Shown here: one piece after another, positions 27,151 to 35,700 of the stretch
Layout: each line of letters starts with the position of its first letter
How positions within the stretch are numbered: the first letter of the stretch is position 1
NCBI GenBank assembly: GCA_000403415.2
Contig: KE159692.1
Location: 148,692 to 212,691, forward strand
DNA: 64,000 nt
Direction: 5' to 3'
Source of the DNA: Firmicutes bacterium M10-2
Lineage (GTDB): Bacteria > Bacillota_I > Bacilli_A > Erysipelotrichales > Erysipelotrichaceae
Notes under the pieces: generated by a model
Databases searched by the model: none
The model's input: only the letters and a program-made list of their open reading frames with translations
Told to the model about the DNA's origin: nothing
Position numbers and translations under genes: made by a program

Positions 27151-27879
27151 ATGGGTAGACACTTTGAGGTCCGTGCGGCAGCAATGCAGAAAACGGCCAA
27201 TCAAAAAGCAAAAGTATATTCTAGATATTCTAAAGAAATCCTAGTTGCAGCGAAAAACGGAGATCCGAATCCGGACATGAACCAAACGTTGAAAAAAGCG
27301 ATAGAACGTGCAAAAGCGAACAACGTTCCGGCTGATGTCATCAAGCGGGCAATCGAAAAAGCGAAATCAAGTGCAGATGAAAACTTTTCATCTGCTCGAT
27401 ATGAAGGATTCGGAAGCGGAGGCGGAAGCACGATTATCATTGACTGCTTGACAGACAACGCCAATCGTACGATTGCCAATCTTCGTGCATGCTTCAATAA
27501 GAGCCATGCAAAATTAGGTGTTGGAGGATCTGTTTCTTTCGGTTATGAGCATCTTGGCGTGATTGTGATCCAATATGATGACGAAGAAGCGATGATGGAT
27601 GCGATGATCGAAAATGATATCGATCTTAATGATATCGAAATCGAAGAAGGATATATGACGATTACAGTAGAGCCAAACCAATTGGATGACGCCAAAGCAG
27701 TGGTCGAAAAATTGATTCCGGACGTGAAATTTATCGTTCTTGAGGATAAGATGGTTCCTAATGAAACAGTTGAGCTCGAAGGAGAAGACAAAGATCTATT
27801 CAAACGTCTTGTGACATTGTTGGATGATGTCGATGATGTGCAGAACGTATATCACAATGTAACAAATTTAGACAATTAA
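27151..27879 (+). CDS. yebC: YebC/TACO1-family protein
   Basis: A 242-residue protein with the family start MGRHFEVRAAAMQKTANQKAKVYSRYSKEI and YEGFGSGGGSTIIIDCLTDNANRT. YebC proteins act as translation factors that help ribosomes through difficult stretches such as polyproline; older annotation calls them transcriptional regulators. The HFEVRAAAM opening places it with the YeeN-like branch. GAAAGGTGAG precedes the ATG. Confidence 0.9.
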   Translation: MGRHFEVRAAAMQKTANQKAKVYSRYSKEILVAAKNGDPNPDMNQTLKKAIERAKANNVPADVIKRAIEKAKSSADENFSSARYEGFGSGGGSTIIIDCLTDNANRTIANLRACFNKSHAKLGVGGSVSFGYEHLGVIVIQYDDEEAMMDAMIENDIDLNDIEIEEGYMTITVEPNQLDDAKAVVEKLIPDVKFIVLEDKMVPNETVELEGEDKDLFKRLVTLLDDVDDVQNVYHNVTNLDN

Positions 27880-27904
27880 TCCATTGAAAAAGAGGAAAAT
27901 AATT

Positions 27905-28094
27905 TTTGTTGTTTACAGAGAGAAATGAGTAGCTGAGAAATTTTAACACAAAGATATTTTTGACACTTTGGAGGAATCAGGAGGAAATGCCTGATCGTAT
28001 CGTCGCGTTAAGACAAGAGCGCTTACTTGAAACGTAAGAAATAAGGTGGTACCGCGCAATAGCGTCCTTATATCGTTTTAAGAGCGCTTTTTTT
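27905..28094 (+). promoter_or_regulatory. T-box leader of hisS-aspS
   Basis: A tRNA-sensing riboswitch. Stem I carries the AGTA motif (ATGAGTAGCTG). The specifier region reads TTGACACT, containing the His codon CAC at 27964-27966 and, overlapping by one base, the Asp codon GAC at 27962-27964. A stem III-like hairpin, ATCAGG / CCTGAT, follows. The T-box AAGGTGGTACCGCG lies at 28043-28056. The antiterminator pairs AAGG with CCTT (28066-28069). The competing terminator is AGCGTCCTT / AAGAGCGCT with a T-run at 28089-28094. Uncharged tRNA would favour read-through into hisS and aspS. Confidence 0.9.
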
Positions 28095-28109
28095 ATAGGA
28101 GGAAAAGAA

Positions 28110-29420
28110 ATGAGTTATCAGATCCCTAGAGGAACGCAGGATATCCTGCCGGCTTCTTCATCAAAATGGCAGGCGTTGGAACAAACGCTTCGTCATTTCT
28201 GCTATTTGTATGATTTTAATGAAATTCGTACGCCGATCTTCGAACACACGAACGTGTTCAAGCGCGAAAATGATTCCAGCGATATGGTCAATAAGGAAAT
28301 GTATACGTTCCAGCTTGAAAACTCGAACACTTCGCTGACCTTGCGTCCGGAAGGAACTGCAGGAGTAGTACGCAGCTTTGTGGAAAACAAGATGTATGCG
28401 AATCCCGATCTTCCGGTCAAGCTTTACTATATGGGCCCAATGGCAAGACATGAAAGGCCGCAAAAAGGAAGGCTTCGTTTGTTTAATCAATTCGGTGTGG
28501 AATCTCTTGGTGTAAAAGACCCTTATGCGGATGTCGAAGTTATTGTATTGGCATATTCGATCTTGAAAGCACTCGGACTCAATGACATCAAAGTCCTTCT
28601 CAATACATTAGGAGATGACGAAAGCCGAAGCGCTTACCGCAAAGCGTTGAAAGAATATTTTGCTCCGTATGTGGACGATCTTTGTGCTGACTGCAAGCGT
28701 CGATACGAACAAAATCCTTTGCGTCTGCTCGACTGCAAAATCGATCACGACAAGGAATGTATGAAACATGCGCCAAGCATGCGGGATTATTTAACCGAAG
28801 AAAGCAAACAGTACTTTGCCACAGTATGCAATGTGCTTGAAAGTCTGGAAATCCCTTATGAAGTGGAAGATACATTAGTTCGCGGACTGGATTACTATAC
28901 GCATACAGTATTCGAAATCGTGTCTATGAATAAAGAAATGGGAGCACAATCCACGGTCTTGGCCGGAGGACGTTATGACGGACTGATTCCGTATTTCGGA
29001 GGACCTCAAAATATGAGCGGAATCGGATGGGCTTTAGGTTTGGAACGTCTGCTCATTGCTTTGGAAGCGGAAGGAATCAATTTAGAAGAGAATAATGGAT
29101 TGGACGCATATGTCATGGTTCTTGATCCGGAAGCGAAACAATATGCTTTTGAAGTATTGACAGAACTTCGCGCTTACGGATATCGAAGCGATATGGATAT
29201 GATGAATCGTTCGTTTAAAGGGCAATTCAAATCGGTCGATCGATTGCATGCAAAAACGGCAATCTTGATCGGTAATAAGGAGATCGAAGAGCAAACCGTG
29301 ACGATCAAACTGCTTGATAAAAAAGAGCAGGTTTCAGTTCCTGTAGAACAACTGATTGATTTTCTAGATCAAAATCTAGTCGAAGAAGAACACCATCATC
29401 ATGACCACGGAAAGGAATAA
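28110..29420 (+). CDS. hisS: Histidyl-tRNA synthetase
   Basis: A 436-residue class II synthetase with MSYQIPRGTQDILP, motif 2 YYMGPMARHERPQKGRLRLFNQFGVE, the histidine loop RGLDYYTHTVFE and motif 3 GIGWALGLERLL. The C-terminal anticodon domain follows. The protein ends in a His-rich tail, EEEHHHHDHGKE, beyond the usual end of the family. It is controlled by the T-box leader and is followed 2 bp later by aspS. Confidence 0.96.
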   Translation: MSYQIPRGTQDILPASSSKWQALEQTLRHFCYLYDFNEIRTPIFEHTNVFKRENDSSDMVNKEMYTFQLENSNTSLTLRPEGTAGVVRSFVENKMYANPDLPVKLYYMGPMARHERPQKGRLRLFNQFGVESLGVKDPYADVEVIVLAYSILKALGLNDIKVLLNTLGDDESRSAYRKALKEYFAPYVDDLCADCKRRYEQNPLRLLDCKIDHDKECMKHAPSMRDYLTEESKQYFATVCNVLESLEIPYEVEDTLVRGLDYYTHTVFEIVSMNKEMGAQSTVLAGGRYDGLIPYFGGPQNMSGIGWALGLERLLIALEAEGINLEENNGLDAYVMVLDPEAKQYAFEVLTELRAYGYRSDMDMMNRSFKGQFKSVDRLHAKTAILIGNKEIEEQTVTIKLLDKKEQVSVPVEQLIDFLDQNLVEEEHHHHDHGKE

Positions 29421-29422
29421 TT

Positions 29423-31165
29423 ATGAGCACATATAGAACACAATACAACGGATCATTGAGAAAGGAAAATATCGGAGAAAGAGTAAAACTTGTCGGCTGG
29501 GTATCCAAAAAAAGAAATTTCGGACAGTTATGTTTTATCGACTTGCGCGATACCACAGGAATCTGCCAGCTTGTCTTTGATGAAGAAATCGCCCCTCAAG
29601 TAAAAGATGTCCGCAATGAATACGTTATCGAAGCAGAAGGTGTTGTTGAAGGAAGAAAAGATATCAATCCAAACATGCCAACAGGAGAAATCGAAGTCAT
29701 TGTCGATAAAGTAAAAATCATCAACAGCGCAAAGACGACTCCTCTCATCATTGCCGATGAAACCGATGCTTTAGAGGATACCCGAATGGAATATCGCTAT
29801 CTGGATCTTCGCCGTCCGATTATGCAGCAACGACTGAAGACAAGACATGCCATCAGCCGCTCTTTGCGCGATTATCTGGACAATAACGGATTTCTTGAAA
29901 TCGAAACGCCGATGCTGGGCAAATCAACTCCGGAAGGAGCACGTGATTATTTAGTGCCAAGCCGAGTTCATCCGGGATCTTTTTATGCTTTACCTCAATC
30001 TCCTCAGCTGTATAAGCAGTTGCTTATGATTGCCGGATTCGATAAATATTATCAATTTGCAAGATGTTTTCGTGACGAAGACCTTCGGGCAGATCGCCAG
30101 ACCGACTTTACTCAAGTTGATATCGAAACATCGTTTTTGACTGAACAGGAAATTATGGAATTTACCGAGGAAATGCTGTGCAAAGTCATGAAAGAAGTGA
30201 AAGGGATTGACGTGCCTCGTCCATTCTTGAAACTTTCCTGGACCGATGCGATGAATCGCTACGGATCCGATAAACCGGACAATCGCTTCAAAATGGAATT
30301 CCATGATCTCAGCAAACTGTTCGCACAGAGCGAATTTCCTGTGTTTCAAGGTGTGAAAACAATCAAAGGTTTTACTGCCGAACAATTTCATGCCTCCAAT
30401 AAGGAAGTCAAAAAGTTAACAGATTTTGTTAAGAAAAACGGAGGGAAAGGACTTGTTGTATTCAAAATGAGCGAAGGCGCGCTGTCCGGTCCTGCCAAAA
30501 AGTTTTTATCCGCCGAAGAAGAAAGAGCTTTGATTGATGAAATGGGCGTAAAAGACGGGGATACGATTTTTATCGTTGCGGATGAATGGCGCAAAGCGTG
30601 CAACGCTTTAGGTGCTCTTCGTAATGAGATTGCCAGTCAGCAAGGATTGAAAAAACCAAACGAATTTTCATTCCTATGGGTTGTTGATTTCCCGATGTTT
30701 GAGTGGAGCGAAGAAGAAGGACGTTTTGTCAGCGAACACCATCCGTTCACGATGCCAAAGACAGAAGATCTTCCTTTGTTGGATAGTGATCCGGCCAAAG
30801 TGAAAACAAATGCTTATGATATTATTTTGAATGGATATGAACTTGGTGGAGGAAGCATGCGTATTTACGACAACGAGCTTCAGAAGAAAATTTTCAAATT
30901 GCTTGGTTTGAACGATGAAGACATCAAAAACAAATTCGGGTTCTTTGTTGATGCATTCCAATATGGAACTCCTCCTCATGGTGGGCTCGCGTTAGGATTT
31001 GACAGGGTAGCAATGATCCTTGCGGAAACAGATTCGATTCGCGATGTAATTGCGTTCCCTAAAAATGCGGCAGCAAAATGCCCGATGTCCAAAGCGCCGA
31101 CTCCGGTGGATCCAAAACAGCTTGAAGAACTGCATATTGAAATCGCTAAAGATGAAAATGAATAA
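29423..31165 (+). CDS. aspS: Aspartyl-tRNA synthetase
   Basis: A 580-residue bacterial-type AspRS. It has an OB-fold anticodon domain (GWVSKKRNFGQLCFIDLRDTTG), class II motif 2 FRDEDLRADRQTDFTQVDIE, the bacterial GAD insertion and motif 3 GGLALGFDRVAMIL. It charges tRNA-Asp (possibly also tRNA-Asn, not decidable here). AAAGGAAT precedes the ATG. It shares the T-box control with hisS. Confidence 0.96.
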   Translation: MSTYRTQYNGSLRKENIGERVKLVGWVSKKRNFGQLCFIDLRDTTGICQLVFDEEIAPQVKDVRNEYVIEAEGVVEGRKDINPNMPTGEIEVIVDKVKIINSAKTTPLIIADETDALEDTRMEYRYLDLRRPIMQQRLKTRHAISRSLRDYLDNNGFLEIETPMLGKSTPEGARDYLVPSRVHPGSFYALPQSPQLYKQLLMIAGFDKYYQFARCFRDEDLRADRQTDFTQVDIETSFLTEQEIMEFTEEMLCKVMKEVKGIDVPRPFLKLSWTDAMNRYGSDKPDNRFKMEFHDLSKLFAQSEFPVFQGVKTIKGFTAEQFHASNKEVKKLTDFVKKNGGKGLVVFKMSEGALSGPAKKFLSAEEERALIDEMGVKDGDTIFIVADEWRKACNALGALRNEIASQQGLKKPNEFSFLWVVDFPMFEWSEEEGRFVSEHHPFTMPKTEDLPLLDSDPAKVKTNAYDIILNGYELGGGSMRIYDNELQKKIFKLLGLNDEDIKNKFGFFVDAFQYGTPPHGGLALGFDRVAMILAETDSIRDVIAFPKNAAAKCPMSKAPTPVDPKQLEELHIEIAKDENE

Positions 31166-32159
31166 AAAAGTGCGAATTTTCGGAACTTTTGGCCCTTGTT
31201 CACATACAAAGGAACAGTTGATCGGTTTAATTCAAGCAGGAATGACAGGAATCCGCTTAAATCTTTCGCATTCTTCCTTATCTCAGGCAAGGTCGTGGAT
31301 CGAATCGCTGCGTTTTGCGGAAAAGGAAACGCAAAAAAAGGTGGAGCTTTTGATCGATATGAAAGGGCCTGAGCTGCGTGTCGGAATTTTAAATGAACCA
31401 AAACATTTGCTGTGCGGAGATATCATAAAACTTCCGACCGAGATTCCGGTTCCTTCGATCGTGGTCGAAAACGGTCAGAAAGGAGATCGTCTTTTGATTG
31501 ATGACGGCAAAATTCTTGCGGAAGTCAAAAAAAATACCGGGGATTATTTAGAATGTGAAATTATTTTGGGCGGAAAGCTGTTTTCGAACAAAAGTATTGC
31601 GATCGAGCATAAAGAGCTCCTTCAAGCGCCAATCAGTCAAGAAGATATTGAAAATATTCAAAAGATCAAAGAATTCGGTGTAGACAGTGTGATGCAGCCT
31701 TTTGTGAGAGATGCCAAAGATCTCATAGCTCTTCGGAAAGTGTTCGATGAATACAATGTCCATCCAAGAATTTATGCAAAGATCGAAAGCGAAAGTGGAT
31801 TCAACAATTTAAGATCTTTATTTCCTTATTGTGATGAGATTGTTATTGCGCGAGGAGATTTGGGAAATGCGGTAGGAATTGAGCGTCTGCCTATTGTGCA
31901 GCATGAAATTGAAACGCTCTGCAAAAAAGAAGGAAAACCGTATATGGTTGTGACTCAAATGCTTGATTCGATGGTTGAAAGAGCAGTTCCGACAAGAGCA
32001 GAAGCGAATGATGTTTTTCATGCGGTATATGATGGAGCCTCTTCGATTATGTTGACAGGAGAAGTGGCTAACGGAAAATACCCGTTGCGCGCTATGCAAG
32101 TTTTTGCTAATATCGTAGATAACACATTAGAATATAAAAGTTTAGAGGAGGCTTTATGA
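31152..32159 (+). CDS. Short pyruvate kinase-like protein
   Basis: About 335 residues against roughly 470 or more for pyruvate kinase. Active-site parts are present: GIRLNLSHSS, IDMKGPELRVG, the catalytic Lys and Glu in IYAKIESESGF, IARGDLG and VVTQMLDSMVERAVPTRAEANDV, ending TGEVANGKYPLRAM. The whole C-terminal allosteric domain is missing, and the B domain is reduced. It could be an unregulated pyruvate kinase or act on another enolate. The start overlaps aspS; ATG at 31152 or 31158 are both possible and neither has a strong site. The stop overlaps the next gene. Confidence 0.8.
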   Translation: MKMNKKVRIFGTFGPCSHTKEQLIGLIQAGMTGIRLNLSHSSLSQARSWIESLRFAEKETQKKVELLIDMKGPELRVGILNEPKHLLCGDIIKLPTEIPVPSIVVENGQKGDRLLIDDGKILAEVKKNTGDYLECEIILGGKLFSNKSIAIEHKELLQAPISQEDIENIQKIKEFGVDSVMQPFVRDAKDLIALRKVFDEYNVHPRIYAKIESESGFNNLRSLFPYCDEIVIARGDLGNAVGIERLPIVQHEIETLCKKEGKPYMVVTQMLDSMVERAVPTRAEANDVFHAVYDGASSIMLTGEVANGKYPLRAMQVFANIVDNTLEYKSLEEAL

Positions 32160-33079
32160 AAACAGCATTAGTAATTATGGCTGCCGGACTTGGTTCGCGT
32201 TACGGCGGAGGAATCAAGCAATTGGAGGGTGTCGGACCAAATGGTGAGATCATCATGGATTATTCAATTCATGATGCGATCGAAGCGGGTTTTAATAAAA
32301 TCATTTTTATCATTCGCAAAGATATCGAACCGGATTTTATGGAAGTGATCGGAAATCGGATCGAAAAAATGTGCAAGGAACACAAAGTAGAAGTCGAATA
32401 CGCTTATCAGTCTTTGGATGATCTTCCACAAGGCATTGTTTACGAAGGAAATCGTACAAAACCTTGGGGTACCGGTCAGGCGGTGCTTGCCTGTAAAGAA
32501 CTGATCAAAGAACCTTTTGTCGTAATTAATGCAGATGATTATTACGGTAAGGAAGCGTTTGTTCAGATCCATGATTTCTTGGAACAATACGATGAAAACG
32601 ATCCGGATCATTATTGTATGGGTGGTTTCCTGTTGAAAAACACGTTATCGGATTTTGGAGGCGTAACCCGTGGTGTTTGTAAAGTCAACAGCAACAATGA
32701 ACTGATTGATATCAAAGAAACGAAAAATATTGTTAAAACGAAAGACGGAGCTGAAACAGATGGACGGAAACTGGATGTGAACTCTTTTGTTTCTATGAAT
32801 ATGTGGGGATTAACACCGAGTTTTGTAAAACGTCTGGAAAAAGGTTTTATTGAATTTTTTGAAGAAAACAAAGATCAAATCGATACCGCAGAATATTTGC
32901 TGCCGATTTTTATCGGCGAACAACTGCCAAAACATGAATTTGATGTCAAGGTGCTTCAGACAAACGACAAGTGGTTTGGAGTCACGTTTAAGGAAGATAA
33001 GCCGGAAGTTGTCGCTTCGTTTAAAAAATTAATCAATGAAGGAGTCTATTCGAGTGATTTGTTCTCAGATCTGAAATAG
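32156..33079 (+). CDS. Sugar-phosphate nucleotidyltransferase family protein
   Basis: A 307-residue protein starting TALVIMAAGLGSRYGGGIKQLEGVGPNGE, the nucleotide-binding loop of NTP_transferase enzymes. VINADDYYGKEAF supplies the metal-binding Asp pair region. Family members make NDP-sugars from sugar-1-phosphate. No acyltransferase domain is seen. It overlaps the pyruvate-kinase-like gene by 4 bp and ends before a strong terminator. The sugar is not assigned. Confidence 0.8.
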   Translation: MKTALVIMAAGLGSRYGGGIKQLEGVGPNGEIIMDYSIHDAIEAGFNKIIFIIRKDIEPDFMEVIGNRIEKMCKEHKVEVEYAYQSLDDLPQGIVYEGNRTKPWGTGQAVLACKELIKEPFVVINADDYYGKEAFVQIHDFLEQYDENDPDHYCMGGFLLKNTLSDFGGVTRGVCKVNSNNELIDIKETKNIVKTKDGAETDGRKLDVNSFVSMNMWGLTPSFVKRLEKGFIEFFEENKDQIDTAEYLLPIFIGEQLPKHEFDVKVLQTNDKWFGVTFKEDKPEVVASFKKLINEGVYSSDLFSDLK

Positions 33080-33112
33080 ATTTGCTTGAATAAAAAGGAT
33101 TTCAAGCTGAAT

Positions 33113-33161
33113 GCGGCGTTTCTCTATCCCTACACGGGAGAACAGGAGCGTCGCTTTTTTT
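33113..33161 (+). terminator. Terminator closing the hisS-aspS operon
   Basis: The outer stem GCGGCG / CGTCGC contains a nested TTCTC...GAGAA and CCC...GGG stem, and a T-run follows. It is the last sequence of the core region before the accessory stretch. Confidence 0.75.
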
Positions 33162-33311
33162 ATGCTTTCATGAATTGTGTGACAAGACCACAAAAAGGAG
33201 TGATGAAGCTATAGCGGTTTTCCCACGTCTAGCAAACAGCACATAACATTGTGCAATTTTATTATATATCCCTCTTCTCAAAAACGGTCAACAGGATGAT
33301 AATGTGCTTAT
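33162..33311. other. Non-coding gap at the left edge of the accessory stretch
   Basis: No gene is supported here. An AAAAAGGAGTG site is followed by ATGAAGCTATAG, a start with an immediate stop, which looks like a gene remnant. The rest is A/T-rich without recognised structure. Confidence 0.4.
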
Positions 33312-33330
33312 ATTAACCGATACAGTTAAT
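33312..33330. promoter_or_regulatory. Probable TetR operator
   Basis: ATTAAC-CGATACA-GTTAAT is an inverted repeat of 6-bp arms, directly before the ribosome site of the tetR-like gene. Its place fits autoregulation. Confidence 0.5.
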
Positions 33331-33341
33331 GCGGAGGATAT

Positions 33342-33943
33342 ATGAACAATAAATTTTTCGATTTATCAATAGAAAAACAACAGCGGATTGTCAATGCTGC
33401 TTATAAAGTGTTTTCAGAAAACAGCTATAAAAAAGCGCCCATGTCTGAAATAGCGGAAGAGGGAGGCGTTTCAAAAGCATTGCTATTTCACTATTTCGTT
33501 AACAAAAAAGAACTGTATATGTATTTGTGGAAAAATTCTATTGAAATGACAAGAAAAGCAATTATAGAATACAAGACTTTAGAAACATCTGATTTTTTTG
33601 AAATGTTAAAAAGGAGTCTGCTATCTAAATGCTCTATTATGCGGAAATACCCACACATATATGCGTTTTCATTAAGAGCATATTATGAAAAATACCCGAA
33701 AATAGAGGAAGCTATTCAAAAGCAAGTAATGCAGGTGAAACTATTGTATTTGAAAAAATAGATCTCTCTATTTTTCGGAAAGATATAGATTTGAAATCTA
33801 TGTATTCGGAGATCTTTTATGCAGTTGATGGATATATGCTAAATAAATATCGTTCCGGGCAAATTATTCCTGCTGAAATTGAAAGCGAGATTGCGGAACT
33901 TATTGATTTATGGAAAAAGATATATACAGAAAGAGAGGATTGA
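33342..33943 (+). pseudogene. TetR-family regulator, frameshifted
   Basis: The first 125 residues encode a TetR helix-turn-helix domain (QQRIVNAAYKVFSENSYKKAPMSEIAEEGGVSKALLFHYFVNKKELY). The frame ends early at 33761. One base off, the reading continues as NAGETIVFEKIDLSIFRKD and runs to a stop at 33941-33943, ending IAELIDLWKKIYTEREDW. Together they give a normal TetR of about 200 residues. The break fits loss of one A in the AAAA run at 33718-33721. The GTG of the next gene lies 3 bp after the restored stop, so an intact operon existed. A sequencing error is the alternative. Confidence 0.8.
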
Positions 33944-33946
33944 TGA

Positions 33947-34762
33947 GTGCAGCATAAGCAAATTTTAGCACAGGGAGGAAATGTCCATTATTGGGTTGAC
34001 AAAAAAGATGATGGTGTTGATTGTATTGTTTTTACTCATGGTGCAACGGCAGATCATACAATGTTTGAGAAACAGATCGAGTTTTTCTCTGATAAATATA
34101 CAATAGTTCTTTGGGATGTACCCATGCATGGATTATCAAGACCCTATCAGAGATTTTCCTATCGTGATACGGCGGAAATATTACATTCTATTCTTCAAAA
34201 AGAAAATATAAATAGAACTATTTTGGTTGGAATGTCTATGGGAGGTTATTCAAGTCAACATTTTGCTGCCATGTATCCTGACATGGTAAAAGGACTTGTA
34301 GCGTTAGATACAACTCCATTAGGAGTGCAATACTATTCAAAATCGGATTTATGGTGGTTAAAACAAGTGGCGCCAATGGCAAAGTGGTTTCCGGCAACTA
34401 TTTTACGAAAAAGTATAGCAAAGTCAATTTCTGAAACAGACTATTCTTACCAAAAGATGATGTCAATATTAAAACCACTTTCAAAGTCAGATATTATTAA
34501 CCAAATGAAAATAGCATATGAAAAATTTAAGCATGAAAACGAAAATGTTATGTTCCAATTTCCTGTGCTGATACTTGTCGGGGATAGAGATCGTACAGGC
34601 AAAGTAAAGGCATATTGCAAAGAATGGGCAAAACAAACAGGGTATCCGTTACATTTTATTAAAAATGCTAAACATTTCGCAAATGGGGATAATCCAGAGC
34701 AAGTAAATTTTGAAATTCAACAATTTATCAGAACTATCGATAACAGTCAAAAGCAACCGTAA
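33947..34762 (+). CDS. Alpha/beta hydrolase
   Basis: A 271-residue hydrolase with an oxyanion-side FTHGATADHTMFE, the nucleophile elbow VGMSMGGYSS and a late Asp/His (LVGDRDRTGK, NAKHFANGDNPEQV). The substrate is unknown. The start is GTG, 3 bp after the restored tetR stop; an ATG just before it meets a stop after four codons. Codon use is more A/T-rich than in the flanking core genes, which suggests transfer together with tetR. Confidence 0.85.
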   Translation: MQHKQILAQGGNVHYWVDKKDDGVDCIVFTHGATADHTMFEKQIEFFSDKYTIVLWDVPMHGLSRPYQRFSYRDTAEILHSILQKENINRTILVGMSMGGYSSQHFAAMYPDMVKGLVALDTTPLGVQYYSKSDLWWLKQVAPMAKWFPATILRKSIAKSISETDYSYQKMMSILKPLSKSDIINQMKIAYEKFKHENENVMFQFPVLILVGDRDRTGKVKAYCKEWAKQTGYPLHFIKNAKHFANGDNPEQVNFEIQQFIRTIDNSQKQP

Positions 34763-34791
34763 ACCATGTACCCGCCCCATATGGGATTTCT

Positions 34792-35155
34792 ATGGCTTGT
34801 ACAGAATTATACAAAGAACACATCATGTATACTTTTAATGGATTTTGCAAAGTTGTTATCCGCAATGCAGCGATCACCGCAAGGCGGCATAAAAGAGAAA
34901 TATCTCTTGAGAAGAAAAGTTTTATTTTTTAGGCACAACAGACGAATATTTTGAAGCACCTTATGAAGATATCAAATTACGATAGGCGGTAAGAAAATTA
35001 TCCTCACCAATAGGGAAGTTTGCCACCGCCCTGTTATCTCTATCGGAAATCCTTTTTCTTTTTCAAAGAGTACACACAACAGGAATTGTAGGAATCGTAG
35101 TTGACATAATATCTGGTGTTGCATTTGTCGAAGAACTTTATGTTAGAGGATAATT
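34792..35155 (+). pseudogene. Decayed sigma-70-like regulator of an integrative element
   Basis: Three frames carry consecutive pieces. The first is MACTELYKEHIMYTFNGFC then KVVIRNAAITARRHKREIS, stopping at 34930. The next is FLGTTDEYFEAPYEDIKLR, then GGKKIILTNRE and ALLSLSEILFLFQR. I recognise this order from the short sigma-70-like proteins of Gram-positive conjugative elements, whose middle reads 'TDEYF' and whose end has 'LP...R..I.L.YF'. At least two frameshifts make it non-functional. The assignment rests on memory of motif order, not on a search. Confidence 0.5.
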
Positions 35156-35283
35156 ACTAAAATTTCGTAAAAAAATTTAACTTTTTTCATGTTATATATA
35201 TATCATTTTGCTTAATAAGAACCAATATATAAGTATTAACTATCAGGATAATTAAAAAATAAAAAGAAATTCTCTGAATTGCT
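35156..35283. other. A/T-rich gap left of the IscB locus
   Basis: No gene or clear structure is visible. It contains TATATATAT runs and ends in the omega-RNA promoter. Confidence 0.4.
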
Positions 35284-35312
35284 TTGATATTTTTTTCATA
35301 AACAGGTATAGT
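35284..35312 (+). promoter_or_regulatory. Promoter of the omega-RNA-like transcript
   Basis: -35 TTGATA, a 17-bp spacer and -10 TATAGT. The predicted start is near 35319, about 22 nt before the first conserved-looking hairpin. That interval would be the guide. Confidence 0.6.
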
Positions 35313-35318
35313 ATTTGT

Positions 35319-35700
35319 ATTGGCGAGAAGATCTTGTCAATGTGGGAACGGACAGGATTCTTCCCACTGTCACACAGTACATGATGTTTAGAAAGGTAGA
35401 TGAAGAAAGTCAATCACCCATACTCTAAAGAGTAATGGGCTTGCAAAAGTCCATAATTGACTAGCCTAAGCCTTAACGGGCTACGTTATGTAAGAATAGC
35501 GGAATGATACTTATCAACCGTAAATAGTTACCGGTGAGTATACAGCCTAGCTCACTGCTCTAAGGACTGTCGTTAAACCGATCTGAGGGGTAGGATCCGT
35601 GCGTCAGTCAAAGACTTCGTCTTAAAACCTTACATAACATTGGCGAAGGCTGCTTACAGTCTATGTTATTCCATAATGTAGACTGCGTTATAATTCGATT
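35319..35700 (+). ncRNA. Omega-RNA (HEARO-type) candidate upstream of iscB
   Basis: This roughly 380-nt non-coding stretch is dense in pairing. The first stem is GTGGGAA / TTCCCAC (35342-35367). Then AGTCAAT pairs with ATTGACT (35408-35462) around CCCA-ACTCT / AGAGT-TGGG. A long-range 10-bp helix joins GTTATGTAAG (35485) and CTTACATAAC (35629). Further hairpins are AAGAC / GTCTT (35611-35623) and CAGTCTA / TAGACTG (35657-35685). IscB proteins use an RNA encoded just upstream, with the guide at the 5' end. Position and structure fit; the exact ends and the guide length are inferred. Confidence 0.75.

Noticed and set aside
29396..29416. Artificial His-tag at the end of hisS
   Set aside because: HHHHDHGKE is natural-looking, with mixed codons and no cloning sequence; His-rich tails occur in metal-handling proteins.
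33996..34012. GGTTGACAAAAAAG as another MITE end
   Set aside because: It lies in the hydrolase coding frame, matches only the GTTGACAAA core and has no partner end.
34766..34954. A 62-residue reading frame after the alpha/beta hydrolase
   Set aside because: It is a shadow frame over the sigma-like remnant, which reads more sensibly in another frame; no ribosome site.
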